A DNA stretch of 64,000 bases from Pleurotus djamor (lineage: Eukaryota; Basidiomycota; Agaricomycetes; Agaricales; Pleurotaceae), in assembly GCA_029747585.1 (NCBI GenBank), contig JAPEVF010000027.1:62001-126000 (forward strand), given 5' to 3'. The notes below the pieces were generated by a model. It made no database searches, had not been told where the DNA came from, and saw nothing but the letters and a program-made list of their open reading frames with translations. Shown here piece by piece: positions 1 to 12,124 of the stretch. The translations under genes and the position numbers were made by a program. Positions within the stretch are counted from its first letter, which is position 1. Every line of letters begins with the position of its first letter.

Positions 1-409
1 GTCATCAGGGATATCATTCACAACAAATACGATTCAATCACGTACTTTCTANGCAAAAGGGAAGGGTATCACAACCCAGTCATGGTTCAAATGTCCATCT
101 TTTGGAAGGGGGCAAAACTAACCTCCTGCAAAAATGATCAACTAGATCAGCACGAAAAATATCACGGAACACACTTTTAACTGAGTAAGTATCATGGGTA
201 GAAGTCGGTGAGCTGAGAAGCTAAGGAGATGCGCGTAAAATGGGTACCTTGTTGCGCGATTTTACCCATTCAGTTTCGTGGCCATAGTCTAGAGAAAAGG
301 AAATTAGCGTAGCTTCGCTGAGCATTGCAAAGTGAAACGTACCANCGTCTAGAGAACAGACAGAAGGTAAAGTTGAAGACTGGTATTCAGAAAAGAGAGG
401 ACGGATAAT

Positions 410-520
410 TAACCTTGCGCGTCTTCTGTGTCTCCAAAGAGTGCGTCTTGAGGGATGTTGAGCGGGAANTAAGGGTGAGAACTTTGAGAAGAAATNGACG
501 TACCGCCTGTGTAAGAAGCA
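410..520 (-). repeat. Diverged repeat fragment, copy 1 (possible exon remnant)
   Basis: Read on the minus strand, this holds an acceptor-like acacag, three bases, a donor-like gtacgt, about 55 bases, and then a short segment that can be read as PQDALFGDTEDAQ. The same order of elements, with the related reading PQDALFGNTQNGQ, occurs at 4235-4325. The match suggests remnants of an intron-rich gene family on either side of the HET gene. The family is not recognised and the reading is tentative. Confidence 0.35.
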
Positions 521-1095
521 AACCGTTTTCGTTATTTATCGGTCCTTGGATAGACGACGAAAACTAAGCACCTCCGCGCCATGGGTTGTAAGTATTGTTT
601 CCCTGAGAATTGGCAACGATGAGAGCTAGACGGAGTGACCAGGATTCATTAAGCACACCTCTGCATAAACATTGTTCAAGGTTCCCTAAGATGATATGAT
701 CAACGCGGTATAACTCTCTTCAATTGAGAGGCGATCACACCATTCTAGAGGACGCACGGGGGCCAGGGAGAGGACCGTTCCTATCGAACATGGAGGGGAG
801 CATCGCTGAGGCATCGGCTAGAGTAAAATGAGGCTACCAATAGTCCAATGTTGATAACACATCAGGGACAAGTATGGTAGCAGAAAAAGCAGCCGCACCA
901 TAGGACTAGGGGCACCACGAGCGAATTTAGGGGAAGGTGGCTATGAAAAAAGGGATCAATTTGAATGTGCAACACGATTGGGGGATAAGCAAAGAACACC
1001 ACTTCAGTCGACCAATCCTCAGGCCGAGGAGATCTTCGGGTGCCATATCCATAGGGCGCGGAATCACGGGTCGGGCTCATGGAACCAGTACGCGG

Positions 1096-1347
1096 ACTCG
1101 GTGGCTACAAAGCGTTTGAGTGAGTTCATGCATTGAGGAGGGTACGACGCACCGAGTTGTGTGACGCGGATGGATCATCATATGGACTGGGGGAGAATGA
1201 CCTACTGTGCGAGGGTAGAGAGTTCGGTGACTACAAAGAGTGTGAGTGGGTTCATGGCTTGAGAAGGGCACAACGAACCGAGTTATGAGGCGCGGACGGA
1301 TCGTCATATGGATTGGGCAAGAATGATCGTCCGTGCGAGGGTGGAAA
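1096..1347. repeat. Two-copy 126-base tandem repeat
   Basis: Two adjacent units with a 126-base period. For example, the motif ggtggctacaaag at about 1100 recurs as ggtgactacaaag at about 1226, and the rest of the unit (a ttcatg...gag stretch, a gcacaacga/gtacgacgc stretch, an atcatatgga stretch and a gtgcgagggt stretch) follows in the same order. The copies are clearly diverged. Because 126 is a multiple of three, a minus-strand frame (1077-1409) stays open through both units and gives a 42-residue protein repeat, but no gene structure supports translation. Confidence 0.8.
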
Positions 1348-2160
1348 CTACAGAAAAGATATGTACTGAGCTCTAACGGGCAGATCAAAGGGTACCTGTC
1401 GCGGCGCATGAGGCTGGCGGGGATGGTAAGTACGAGTACGTGACGATATATGGTAGGATGCTTACTGGGGAGTATTCCGAGTACATAGTCTGTGTCGATT
1501 CTGGGGGAAAGCGCATTCAGATGCGTGAAGACTATGCTCCTCGATAAGTACTTACCTGGGGCGTCGGGTGATTTAGTAACCCCAGGAGTATCTGCATCAC
1601 GTAGGCGCCAAATCGACCTGTAAGCGGTATCGTCTGGAACAACTTGTTACTTGAACGTCAAAGCACGACAGTCTTCAAGAATCAGGGTCCAAATCTGAGA
1701 TGAGGAACTCGTTGCCCCGCCAACCGGGATCAATTTGATAGCTGTACCAGGAACAGGACCGTCTGCGCGGGCTACGGACTCAGGGGGGCAAACGCAAGGC
1801 ATGCTCCACTGCACAGACTCTGGCCGCGTGACCATGGTATCAGGTTTTACCGTAACCAAAGGTAGGCTGGGGTAGCTAGTGATTCGGAGAAAGAAACACG
1901 ATTTTGGATAGTCTAGGCATCAATGATTACCCCCCAGGGCATGTGAGTTGCGTGGTGTCGAAGAGTATCAATAGAGAGATCATTCAGACATGGACTATGC
2001 AGGAAAACAGGTAGATCATGGTGTAACGAAGGGCTGTGCATCCGGTTTTCATCTGTTAGCCACTTGAAGTACACATCGAACCAGCGAGATCGCAGTCGCG
2101 TATGAGCAAAACCAAAGATTGTTTCCAAACAGAAATCAGGGGACATCTACCCACATTGTA

Positions 2161-3744
2161 TCACTTCACATAGATGACCTCGGGATTCTTCAGTGTCAAC
2201 CCAGCTTCTTCGATATTGATATCGAGGAGAAAGCGATCCGTGAAGAGTCTGCGATAGCGCTGTGATGCTTTCCCCGAAGTGCGTTCGAGGAGGATAGGCA
2301 GGAAGGTTGGATAGCCTTGGTGAGTGATGAATGCGCTGCCCAGTAGTCCGATGGACCACGTATCGGCGATGAGGGTTGTGACGGACTCTGGCTCGGATGC
2401 AAGCAGCACATTGACATTGGCAACGCAACAAAGATCCTGGACTTTGAGGCTTAGCGCATAAACGCGCCCAGCATCAGTCTCGTAGGATGAGGTAACCGAC
2501 GCGAGCGTGACGGGGAATTTAGGTATCGTCATTCGAATACCGCAATTCGTCATCGAGATAGTTGGATCCAAGTCGAGGCATTCAGCGTGATGACGATCAA
2601 CACGAACGCCATCCTTAGACCATGGGACGGGATCTTCGAACCCCGCAGCAGTCGCAGCGAGCATAGAATTTTCGGGAGAACGTGTACCCGACCAGAAGAA
2701 CAATCCACGATCTTCTGAACGCTGCATCAATTCGACCTGCATTCTATAGAAAGCGGTTTGTTGGCCTTCTCCGTAAGCAATGGAAAGCTGAAGGCCCAAC
2801 AAGCCAACGAGACAGTACGCCATATCTTCGGGCCGACTAGTGTGACGTTGAGAGGCCCAATGTAAAACATCTCTGGCTCTGGCGATACCAGGGAAGAAAT
2901 CGTGGAGAGACTCCACAGGGCGAATACCTACGAGAGGATCGATTTGGTCAAAACGAAAGTGAGGTGCGTCAAGCAGATACGAACCTGAGGCAGCGCTAAG
3001 ATCGTTCCAGAATTCCATGTTGATAGTGTCACTTTCAAGCGGCTTTGTCCGGTCAATATCGTAAAGCGAGGCAGTGATTGGCATCCAATTTGAAGAGTAA
3101 AACTTCATCTTCAACGGCGCTAACAACTCTTGAAGGGTCCAACCCCGAGAAAACCAGGCATCCTTGTTTACTAAGTCCAGCTTGCCTGCTGTTTGCGCCA
3201 GATAGACGATACAGATCTCGGCCTTCCTGTACCATGTAAACATGGAGCGAATGGATTCCTCCATTTCCGCGCTGCTCATCTTGTTGATGCAGCCGGTGTC
3301 GAACCAGATGTATGAACAACCATACTCCTTGGCTTTCTCCGCAAACCGCACCACCTTAAAATAACCTGGCCGGTTGATTAGGCCGGGAATGGTTTTATTC
3401 GAGAGGTTCTTCATCGTCGCGTAGTCGAGTTCGTGACTGGCCCACCGATGCGAAAGGATGGCATACTTGGTGCGCTCCCTCACAATTGGGAGCAAAGCGG
3501 CGGTGATAATGTTCTCGTTCTTTTCCAAACGCGTTTGTATGTCCCTCATTTGGTCAAATGACGCAGTTTGAAGCATCGTCGTGATTCCTTGAACAGTCTC
3601 TTGCTGGAGGTCCTCCCTTGAGAGCAGCTTCATGTCATAAACACGAACGACATTGATGGGCATTTCGTTGAAGACATGCTGATCAACAGCGGATGGGGTA
3701 TCTACGTGTGTCATCAAGGTCAATGGTGGCTGCAGCGATGACAC
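2161..3744 (-). CDS. HET-domain (heterokaryon-incompatibility type) protein
   Basis: A single uninterrupted frame of 527 residues. The N-terminal half carries the hallmark HET blocks in order: NVVRVYDMKLL near residue 30, YAILSHRW near 90, YIWFDTGCINK near 145, a SMFTWYRKAEICIVYL block near 170, and WFSRGWTLQELLAP near 200. In fungi this domain triggers cell death after non-self recognition; it is known in HET-E/HET-D/HET-R and many uncharacterised relatives. No NACHT or WD40 module follows; the C-terminal 300 residues are not recognised. In the third block the usual DTCC is DTGC, so one expected cysteine is glycine. The start at 3744 is the first ATG of the frame; a second Met lies 10 residues later. 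The family assignment is firm; the biological role is inferred. Confidence 0.9.
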   Translation of the reverse strand: MSSLQPPLTLMTHVDTPSAVDQHVFNEMPINVVRVYDMKLLSREDLQQETVQGITTMLQTASFDQMRDIQTRLEKNENIITAALLPIVRERTKYAILSHRWASHELDYATMKNLSNKTIPGLINRPGYFKVVRFAEKAKEYGCSYIWFDTGCINKMSSAEMEESIRSMFTWYRKAEICIVYLAQTAGKLDLVNKDAWFSRGWTLQELLAPLKMKFYSSNWMPITASLYDIDRTKPLESDTINMEFWNDLSAASGSYLLDAPHFRFDQIDPLVGIRPVESLHDFFPGIARARDVLHWASQRHTSRPEDMAYCLVGLLGLQLSIAYGEGQQTAFYRMQVELMQRSEDRGLFFWSGTRSPENSMLAATAAGFEDPVPWSKDGVRVDRHHAECLDLDPTISMTNCGIRMTIPKFPVTLASVTSSYETDAGRVYALSLKVQDLCCVANVNVLLASEPESVTTLIADTWSIGLLGSAFITHQGYPTFLPILLERTSGKASQRYRRLFTDRFLLDINIEEAGLTLKNPEVIYVK

Positions 3745-5201
3745 GGTGAAAAAGGCTCACGAGAAATCTATGAACGCACGGGCACGGTTCAGTATGTCGG
3801 AAGAGTGGAAGAGGCCACATACGAGCTGGATGATGTCGATATTAGATAAGGGACATTGATGGCGTGATCAAAATGAGAGCTTACTTTCTGATAATACCAA
3901 GATATTTCAACTTGATTTAGCTCTTGTTTGCATGTCACGCATAGTGGAAACATCGCACCTCCTAAGGCTATTTTATAAAAGAGGTCTGGAGTAAAAGGAT
4001 GAGAGACTCACTTTGATCTAGAGAGTTTTGTCCAGGGGAGAGTCAATGGAGACTACAGGGAAGAATATATCATACGTACAGAACTGAGAGAGCTTATCCA
4101 ATCATTGTTTTGTTGCGGGACTGGGATGGACCATCAAACGGAGCCTACGTATGGGTTCATAATGACGCACGATTGGTGTTTCCTTTAGAAAGGTTAGAGA
4201 AGAGCCTGACAAGATGTAGCTTGTTAACTGACCGTTCTGCGTGTTCCCGAAGAGGGCATCTTGGGGGAATATGTAACTTCAAATAAATAGACAAAATTTC
4301 AAAAAATACGTACCACCTGTGTCGAATAATCAAGGTGTGGATAACGGACGATGGAAAAGGAGGAAACGTACCGCCTTTCCAGAAACTACTACGAGGCTAT
4401 CACACGGAAGAATTTCAATAAGAAGGAAGCGTTTTGCTTTAGGGAGGTTGAACAGACCTTGGCCAAGGTTTGCTGCTCCTTCGCGGACCCATCATTGGCG
4501 CCTGGTTCACTCTGCACTTGGGGCGATTCTCTGCCAGTAAGCGCACTTTGGCAGACGGTAGGACCAAGACCCGGGTATGGAGGCTGAGGGTGGCGTGAGT
4601 TTAACCTGAGCTATGTACATTCATGGATCTACGCACCGGTGTATCCAAAGAAGAACGCGAAAGGAACGGGCTTGATGGGACGACTGGCGAGCCCTTTGAA
4701 GAAGGAATCTGTTATAGTTGGTTCACTGAGCTGCTCCAACACGAAGTTCAAGGCATGCGTACATTATGATCTTTCTGCGCATTGACGTATGGATCAGTAT
4801 AAAGGTTCGGCGCGCATAGGATTGGCGGCTCACTAGCACTGGTGATTTGGGCATGTCTGGCTGGGATAGTCTGTACGAGCGCGTTTGCTAGAGTCACTAT
4901 GGGTTGATGTTGGGCCTTCAATTATATACATCTGGCATCGGCTTATCAGAGCATTGACATGCTGTTTACACGCGTTGGACTAAGAGGGAATGGTGCAGAA
5001 GCAATCGATAGACGGAAGTTGTTGTTTCGCAGCAGACATCAGGCGACAATTCATTCGTGTGATGATGGTGGACGCGAAGATGGTTCACCCGGCCGGCGCT
5101 TATAGTGTAGAAATTGGCCACCTGACGGTAGTGATTGAAACTGGGGATATATTTATGATGCGTTGATAATGATAACGGTGGATATAAGGAGGCGAGCAAA
5201 G
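3745..5201. other. Intergenic stretch with repeat remnant, no confident gene
   Basis: This lies between the HET gene's 5' end and the 3' end of the next minus-strand gene. It contains the second copy of the repeated fragment (about 4235-4325). Short open frames at 4319-4587 and 4966-5244 show no domain and no splice structure I can support. Confidence 0.5.
4235..4325 (-). repeat. Diverged repeat fragment, copy 2 (possible exon remnant)
   Basis: Minus-strand counterpart of the fragment at 410-520: acacag, three bases, gtacgt, about 55 bases ending cccccaag, then a segment readable as PQDALFGNTQNGQ. Similarity to copy 1 is limited to this order and the short coding-like core. Confidence 0.35.
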
Positions 5202-8200
5202 TCAAAGGAAGGTGGAAAGTACAGAAAGACAATTTAAAGTACATATGGTGAAGACGAGGGCAGAGGCGAAGCGGGGACGCTNGGGCAAAGGCGCGTTTGG
5301 GGGAGGGCCTCTGACTTGAGCATAGTTACGACCAGGACGGCGCATCCTCCTCACAGAGTTGGCTGTCGTGTTCGAGGCCATGGACGCCTCTGAAGCGTCA
5401 CTGCCGCGTCGTTCATGCCCCTCTCGACGGGTCAAGGGGCGGGCGCCAACAGGGAACGGGACTTGTCGTCCTCGACTGCTGACGGTACTAACAGTACTTT
5501 GCTGGTAAGTACTGAACGTCGCCATCGAGCTTGGACTTGGAGCAGAAAGATTGATGGGTGCGGTCATACCCAGCCGAGGCGAACCTATAATCATCCTGGG
5601 AGAGTAGACAACGAATTTCGCGGACATGGTCGCAGTGTCGGGGCTAGGCGTGTACTCTCCATCCAAAAAGTCCCAAGATGTCTCAAAGGCAGCGCGTTTC
5701 TTCTGCTTCTCAGCCTCCCTTCTCTTCCGCTCCTTCTTCTCTCGCTTCTCCATCTCTTTCCTTTCCTTCATCTCGCGTTTATGTACCTTCGCTAGGTCTT
5801 TCGTGTTCAGAACCAAAGGAACAACTTCCCGGTGCGTCACAGGTCCTTTATGAAGATCTTCACCAAAGACCATGAAGGGAGACCCGATGGGGATCTCGGG
5901 GAGGAGCTGCTGACGTTTGCTTGTAGCGAACATCTCTTTCTTCTTCCCAAAGAGCATCTTCCCAAGCCCGATATCCTTCAACTTGTCTCCAATGCGTCTT
6001 GAACTTGAGGAGGAGTCACTGCGAGTGCTCTGTACCGTCCACCCAGATGTAGAAGCTGGAGTATGAGTTTGACCAAGCAACGTTCTAACGTCGGCGATCA
6101 CGCCATCTACCCGCTTGCCACTATCGGGAGACCGCCGCATACTTCCCTCTAGTCTATCTCTAACGGTGTGCCATACCTCAGAGCCGGAGCCAGAGCTAGA
6201 AGACATAGCAAGAGAAGAGGACGATATGGCGCAGGACGGATGAGCGGAACCATTCGTTTGGGGCGTCCACACCTCAACAAACTTGGTGGTCACTGACGGT
6301 GCCATGGAGGGCTGGGTGTCTTCTTTCGGAGGCAAAGGTGGTGGTGGAGTCGTAGGCACGGCAGGTATCGGTGGAAGCCTGGCTCTGGCTGCCCTAGCTC
6401 GTTCTTTGATCCATTCACCCTCGAGTTGTCTTTCGACCTCGCTCCTAGCTTGACTCCGCGTGAGCACCGGGTTTGCGAATGATGGGGGATCAGGAAGAGG
6501 GGCTGGTTTGCGCTTGCGCTTGATTGATTCTCCCCTCTTCAATTTGGCAGAAGGTGCACGGGAGATAGAGGCGTTGGATGTCGAAGGGACAGGAGGAAGT
6601 GGAGGTGCTGGTGTCCTGATACCCGTAGAAGCGTTGACTTTCCCTTTCGGTGCATTTCCTAGAAACACGGGCGAGACAGTTGGGGTAACATCGATTTCCC
6701 TCAGTTCCTCGACATCAGCACTTCGCAACACAATGACTTCATCTTCCCATTCGTGTCCAAGTCCAATTCCTCCAACCGCAGACGCACTCAAGACAACTTC
6801 ATCATGAGGCCCGATGAACTCAGCCATGACCGTACCGGCGACCAGGCTGAAGTCCCCTCCAAACCGATTTCGATTCACGCGGAACGAAACCGATATCGAG
6901 GATGAAGGCGATCCAGTGAACGAGGAAGTTTGAAGGGTCGGAGTGAAGGTTGTCGTCAAAGTAGCACTCTTCACAACGACTTTGGCCGAAGCCTGGGTAT
7001 GTCGACGATTATCACGTCCTTCGATGTATGTGTAGATATACTCATAAGCCGTATACTCAGCGAAGGGGTGGGAGTCCGAAGAGCGATCAATGGAAGGATG
7101 TGCTGACGCGGGGTATACTGATATGCGCGTAGGAGACGGCGAAAGGCGCAGTGAAGGCCTAGAGGATGGATGAGCAGAGGACGGGTAGAACGATACCCTG
7201 CCACGTCGTGAAGGTCTTCTAGACATTCTGCGGCTTCGTCGAACTGACATTCGCGGTCGATACGGCGTATGAAGGTGGAAACGAGGGAGAGTTGAAGAGG
7301 GGATGTCGACATTAAGTTTGCTTAATATAGGCTTCTTTCCAGCAGCGTCGTCTTGAGGAGAATTGGTAGTGAGGGCGGCATATGCGGGCGGAGTGGTTGT
7401 GTAGTTGGAAGACGATGAAGCAGATGATGAAGATGAAGATGATGGTGACGGAGCTTGCGCGACTGTTGGCAATGGCGGAGGAGGTTCAAGTGGGCGATAA
7501 AACCGAGAACGAGATCCGCTTCTCCGTAATGACTCTTCCGTGGGTCTTTCACTCTTCCGTCTGATAATGGATTCCTTTCTCGTAGAAGCTCCCGAAGCCC
7601 TCGAAGCCCTCATGACACTGCGAGTGCTTATTGCCCTCTGCAAGCGCGCTCCGTTTAAGTCATCGTCCCCCAATCCAAGCATCGCTTGCTTGAACAGATC
7701 ATACATACCCCCTGATGGCGTATCAAGGAACTGGCGCGTTGTTCGTAATGGATGCGCAGAGCGTACGCTGGGTGTTAAATAATCACCGTGGACAGGTCGT
7801 AATGCCATCGGTGTGAATACCGGTGTATACGAGGTATGAGGTACTCGTGCGGGAGATGGAGTCAGTTGGATTGAAGGGGTGGCGGGAGAAGTAGATCCAA
7901 GATGATGCAGCGCGTGTTGAGGAAGTGCGAGTCGGAGTGAAGGTGATTGTATGGGGCTAGCCGGTAGAGACAATGAACTACGCGCCATTCCCGATGGGAG
8001 TCTCGGGAATGTAGGATTGAGTGAGGCAGTGAACAGAGCATAGGCATCGATGATATCTTCAACCTGTCCTTCACTGGTTTCATCATCACCATCGCTAAAT
8101 CCTGAGGTCTGTCCAATCGGGGTAGTGGAAAGGGCCGCTTGGGGTAGGATCGTCGATGGAGACGGCGAAGGTACGGGAGGCAACCTCCGCTTGCCTTGAC

Positions 8201-8849
8201 CTGCGACTAGGTGATCAATGACCCTGTCAACGATGCCATCACTATCCGAGGCCATATGGAGGGGATAGAAAGTGTCGCCTGGGGGAGGCCTCCAAGCCGA
8301 AGCGGGTGAAGCTGGCGCGGTGGGGACTTGTTGTCTCGACCGAGGCTTTGTGTATACATGTTCATCTGGACTCTAAAGAAAGACATTGAATTAAATCTAA
8401 ATCACACAGCAAGATTGAGGCAAACGACTCACAATAGCTTCCCTTTCCTTCGACGACAGATAGACCGATGGTCTGCTGGTCATTGGTTTCGCCGATAAGA
8501 TCTCCTCCATCATCTTGACTTTCTCCTTAACATTGTTCGACGGCAATTCAGGCACTGTCGAGGTCTTTACAGTCGTAGGGATGGAAGTCAAAGGGGGTGC
8601 TGGGAGAGGTGGAGGTGGGGAGAATAAAGACATTCCTGATGTCTGAGCAATCATGGACTTCCGGGCACGGGCTTTCAGCAGCCCCCTCACGTTTGTCGAA
8701 TCTTCAGCTTCTTCGTCGTCCTTGCGGGCCGCATTTGATGGTAAACATAGAGAGAATGTGCGAGTTGCCGAAGGGTCATAAGGAGAATAATCATTAAGGT
8801 CGAATTCTGGGGACATGAGTCCTTGACCGAGGTGTAATGTGGTAGACAT
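5202..8849 (-). CDS. Long Pro/Ser-rich hypothetical protein, two exons
   Basis: Exon 1 starts at 8849 (MSTTLHLGQG...). A 60-base intron (about 8374-8433, GTGAGT...TTTAG) joins it in frame to a long second exon ending at 5202, giving roughly 1,170 residues. Most of the chain is low-complexity: runs of Ser, Pro and Ala, a poly-Ser tract near 7420-7460, and PPLPP-type motifs. Two ordered segments stand out. One is a beta-rich stretch around 6670-6990 (SVSFRVNRNRFGGDFSL near its start). The other is a highly charged Lys/Glu helix around 5690-5790, probably coiled coil. No family is recognised; a scaffold or cytoskeletal/polarity role would be a guess. An ambiguous base at 5282 makes the last about 25 codons uncertain. 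Antisense open frames over this gene are low-complexity shadows. Confidence 0.75.
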
Positions 8850-9806
8850 GAAGAGAGCGTCGGAAAAGGGAGGGAACCTGGCGAGGCGGAAAGCAGCAAC
8901 TGTCGGACAAACGTCTTAGTGATAACGCTACAAATGATCGCTTGAGCTTGGATACCTTCGCCTGAACCCTCGACAACCAGATGAAAGGTAGGAAGATGCT
9001 ACCAGAGCTCTATCTGAAGATGGCAGTCATGAACGTCTGGTTGTTAGAGAGAAAGATAAGCGCGTACCCCAGATGAAAGCAGTCTACTGCGTGCGGTGCT
9101 CTCGGGCAAGGCAAAGAAAGTGGGCGCGTCGTTATGGGTTTGAGGAGGGTATATATGCTGGGCTCGAGAGGGTCCCCGAAACCTGTGCTGCAAGGATATA
9201 TAACTCCTGGGCTCCTCCGTCCTCCTGCCCCGCCCCGCCTGATAACATGCTACATTTATCAAGCAGACCCAAGAACTTCCCAAGAGGATAACGCAAACGC
9301 GGACGGCACCCTCGACGAAATCGCGTGACCAAGCTCAAACCGAGACATGGGGAAGGTGTAACGCCTACGTAGGTAGGGACACCAGAAACGAGTTATATCC
9401 ACCCTTATTTGGGAGTTGGCTCCGGGTGGTGCAGGTGGGTCTCGTTTCACGCTCCCCTGGCTACGACCGTGTGGGCCGATGCCTGCATCAACATTTCATG
9501 GGGAGCAGCATGTCTCTTCGCTGAATGTACGAATGTACGACTATGCCAGAGGATGCTACATAGTCAATATATTGTGAAAACTGATTCAATGTTGAGTGTG
9601 TATTCTGTGACAAAAGGTCGAACGCGAAACTACTCACAGAATCTAATTAACATTGCACTGGATTTCCCTTTACTTTCTGTAACACACTGGACACCTTGAT
9701 GAGACGGAAACGTTCATGAGACAATGTAGCAAAGGGTGTGGCCAATGGTCGAAAGCAAGGCAATGGGCTCAAGCGCCCAAGCTCGAGCTCGGAGCCACAC
9801 CATGCT
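8850..9806. other. Divergent intergenic region
   Basis: This lies between the starts of the Pro/Ser-rich gene (minus) and GPI1 (plus), so it should carry both promoters. A TATATAA at 9197-9203 is visible but is about 600 bases from the GPI1 start and cannot be assigned. Small open frames on both strands show no family. Confidence 0.5.
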
Positions 9807-12124
9807 ATGAGAGCCGTCTTTTGGCCTCTTCATATTCCATTATCTCAGAAAGACCCAAACACATCTACCAACTTCGTGTATGGATGGGCAGAACCAATTT
9901 TCTGTGTTGTTGGTCTACTAGGGCCTTCGGAGGGTATTCATGATGTGAGACTCGGCTCAAATTTGCAGGCAACACAGAGCTAATTCCGACGTTGCAGAGA
10001 CACGAAGCGGAAGTCTTTGTGGACAATTTGAAGGAAGAAAAGCTACTAGAAAGCATGTCCGTTGTGTGTGATGCTCGATTGGAGGTTTTGGGCATCTCCT
10101 CCCCTACGGCATCGCCGAAATTCGATATCCAAGACACGTCCGGCGAAGAACTGGTTTTCGTCTTCTATAAAAGACACTCACCGAGCTCGTTGAGGTTTTA
10201 CTCGCTCAACGGACTCAAATTGGATCCTCTGGAGAAAGACTTGTGTGAGATCCACCAGCATGAACCTCTAGTTAAGAACGATTTTACAAGTCCTCGACAA
10301 GGATGGGTCGAGGGGGTTGGCGTCTTGGATGATAGGCTGGTCAACCAGGTATGCCTCTATACGCACTGCGTTTCAGCCAATGGTACTGATAGATGGTGTC
10401 TCTTAACTAGTGCAATGCAGCCAACCTCGTTGAGACTCTTGTCTCCAATCGAGCGAAACCATTTGGACCATTGCTGACCGGTTTGTCCAGTCGTCCTGCT
10501 CAACAGGGATCCTTGGGAGTCGTTCGTAAGCTCGACTCGCTACTCCGCCTCGTGGAACGCATATGTGATTTTGGCATTGGGGATGAAGGCCTGTCGCTCA
10601 AGGACTTGAGTGGGACTGGTACGTCAAATATTTCAACGTTTACGCCCAGCCCTCAACTTTTGGGCAGCCCAACAAGTGTCCACACGAACCAAACAATTTC
10701 GCTCATTGCTAACTCGAGTGGATGACGACACCCTCAGACTCAAGGACTATATGCGATTAGAACGCTATGCTGGCGATTATGTCAAGTCAGCCTACATCTT
10801 TTCTTTCTTAGCAAAGTGAGCTCAAGCCGGTCTGTAGCTTCTTCAACACGGTGTGGCTAGTGCTAAACGACATCACAATTGGCGTCGCGGTGGGAAGATT
10901 CCTTTGCGACAATTGCGCCGTTCTTGGCCGAATGCTCAGTGTAGGCGCTATGGTATGTCCCCTTTCGACCTCCTTGCCCTGACCTTTCTTGACCATTTCT
11001 CCAAGGAATACCTCGTCGGATGGCTTCAGTGGGCGTTGAGGTGGCTCAATGGATGGCCAGCAGGGTTAAAGCTCAACACGGAACTGAGCCAGTTTTACTC
11101 GGATATGTTTATCGCTCTGGTTGGATCTTGGGGAGGTGAGCCGCTCTCACCCCACCACCGGCACATATCTGACCGCCTCCACTAGACATGTTATGGCGAT
11201 ACGTTCTCCCCTTTTTGCCCATGATGATCTATATAACTGGCTTGATGTCGATTTTGGGTGGAGTGACGACGGGTTTGGCCGTAGGCAGTGACATCTTGGG
11301 TATCTTAGGGTTTCACTGCTGGTTAGGCTATGTAGTCACGCGATATGTCTATATGAGAGCCGTGGTTGTTGCAGGAGAGTTGTGGCGACTGTTTAGAGGT
11401 AAGCCAATTTCACCTCCATCTCTAACACTCCTAATAATACGAACATAGGGAGGAGATATAACGTTTTGCGAAAACGCACGGACTCCCATCAGTATGATGT
11501 TGATCAGCTCTTGTTTGGGACGATGATTTTCACATTGCTGGCGTTTCTGTTTCCGACTATCGGAGTGTATTATCTACTTTTCGCTTTGGTGAGTTATCGT
11601 TCACCTTTCCCGAGCTGAAACCAACGGCCACTTACGGGACATGTATTAGCTGCGACTATCTACCTTGGTCCTCCATGGAGTCATCGAGACACTCATGGCA
11701 TTCATGAATCATTTCCCGTTGTTCGCCTTGATGATTAGGATCAAGGACCCAGAGAGACTACCAGGTAAACATTCCTGTCTGCGTCTGATTGGCTCCTGAA
11801 TGAATTTGTCTACAGGTGGAGTGTGTTTTGATGTCCAAGGAGGAGAAATGGGCCCGTGTTTGGTTATGAAGGTGCGTCTAGAAGCTCTCAATTGCCCACA
11901 AATCGTACAACTCAGATCATCTAGAACCAACCTATCGGTTTGAGCCAGATATTTCATCAGTATTGTGAGCTCCTCCCCTTAAATTAGTCCTCTCATCACT
12001 CAGACGTTGGCCAGCACCCTTATGGTCGAAGTTGGTGAGGCACTTTTCGGCTGCTCGGCTGATGGGCTTGCTCTTCAAAGGCGGGTTTCTTCACTCCCTT
12101 TCCACGCGGTCGAGCAAGTCGTGA
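9807..12124 (+). CDS. GPI1: GPI-GlcNAc transferase subunit Gpi1 (PIG-Q family)
   Basis: A component of the ER-membrane complex that moves GlcNAc from UDP-GlcNAc to phosphatidylinositol, the first step of GPI-anchor synthesis. About ten exons were joined by hand. Start ATG is at 9807 (MRAVFWPLHIPL), with a short first intron at 9934-9968. Family signatures appear in order: YVNFFNTVWLVLND (across an intron near 10790-10850), LNTELSQFYSDMF near 11070, GILGFHCWLGYV near 11310, LWRLFRGRRYNVLRKRTD across the intron at 11399-11449, YDVDQLLFGTMIFTLLAF near 11490, and a FPLFALMIRI segment near 11720. The middle is strongly hydrophobic (several membrane spans), as expected. The C-terminus is best read with an acceptor ending at gttggccag, giving SPLWSKLVRHFSAARLMGLL and a stop at 12122-12124. 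It is convergent with the giant gene, whose stop lies about 130 bases on. Confidence 0.92.

Larger units (their letters stand above)
1..2160. other. Gene-poor left edge with no confident gene
   Basis: No coding region with a recognisable family was found here. The stretch contains several ambiguous bases, a 126-base tandem repeat (about 1096-1347) and a short minus-strand fragment near 410-520 that resembles one near 4235-4325. Short minus-strand open frames at 1647-1859 and 1913-2146 lie downstream of the HET gene but show no convincing domain. It may be decayed gene sequence. Confidence 0.5.

Noticed and set aside
228..275. Short inverted repeat (AATGGGTA...TACCCATT)
   Set aside because: Only 8 paired bases with a long loop; not convincing as a structural element.
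1647..1859. Minus-strand 70-residue frame ending in SSQIWTLILEDCR, reminiscent of ricin-type lectin endings
   Set aside because: Only a few residues fit; no repeat structure or neighbouring exon supports a lectin.
5415..7782. Several open frames on the plus strand over the Pro/Ser-rich gene
   Set aside because: They are antisense shadows of a low-complexity coding region and have no domains.
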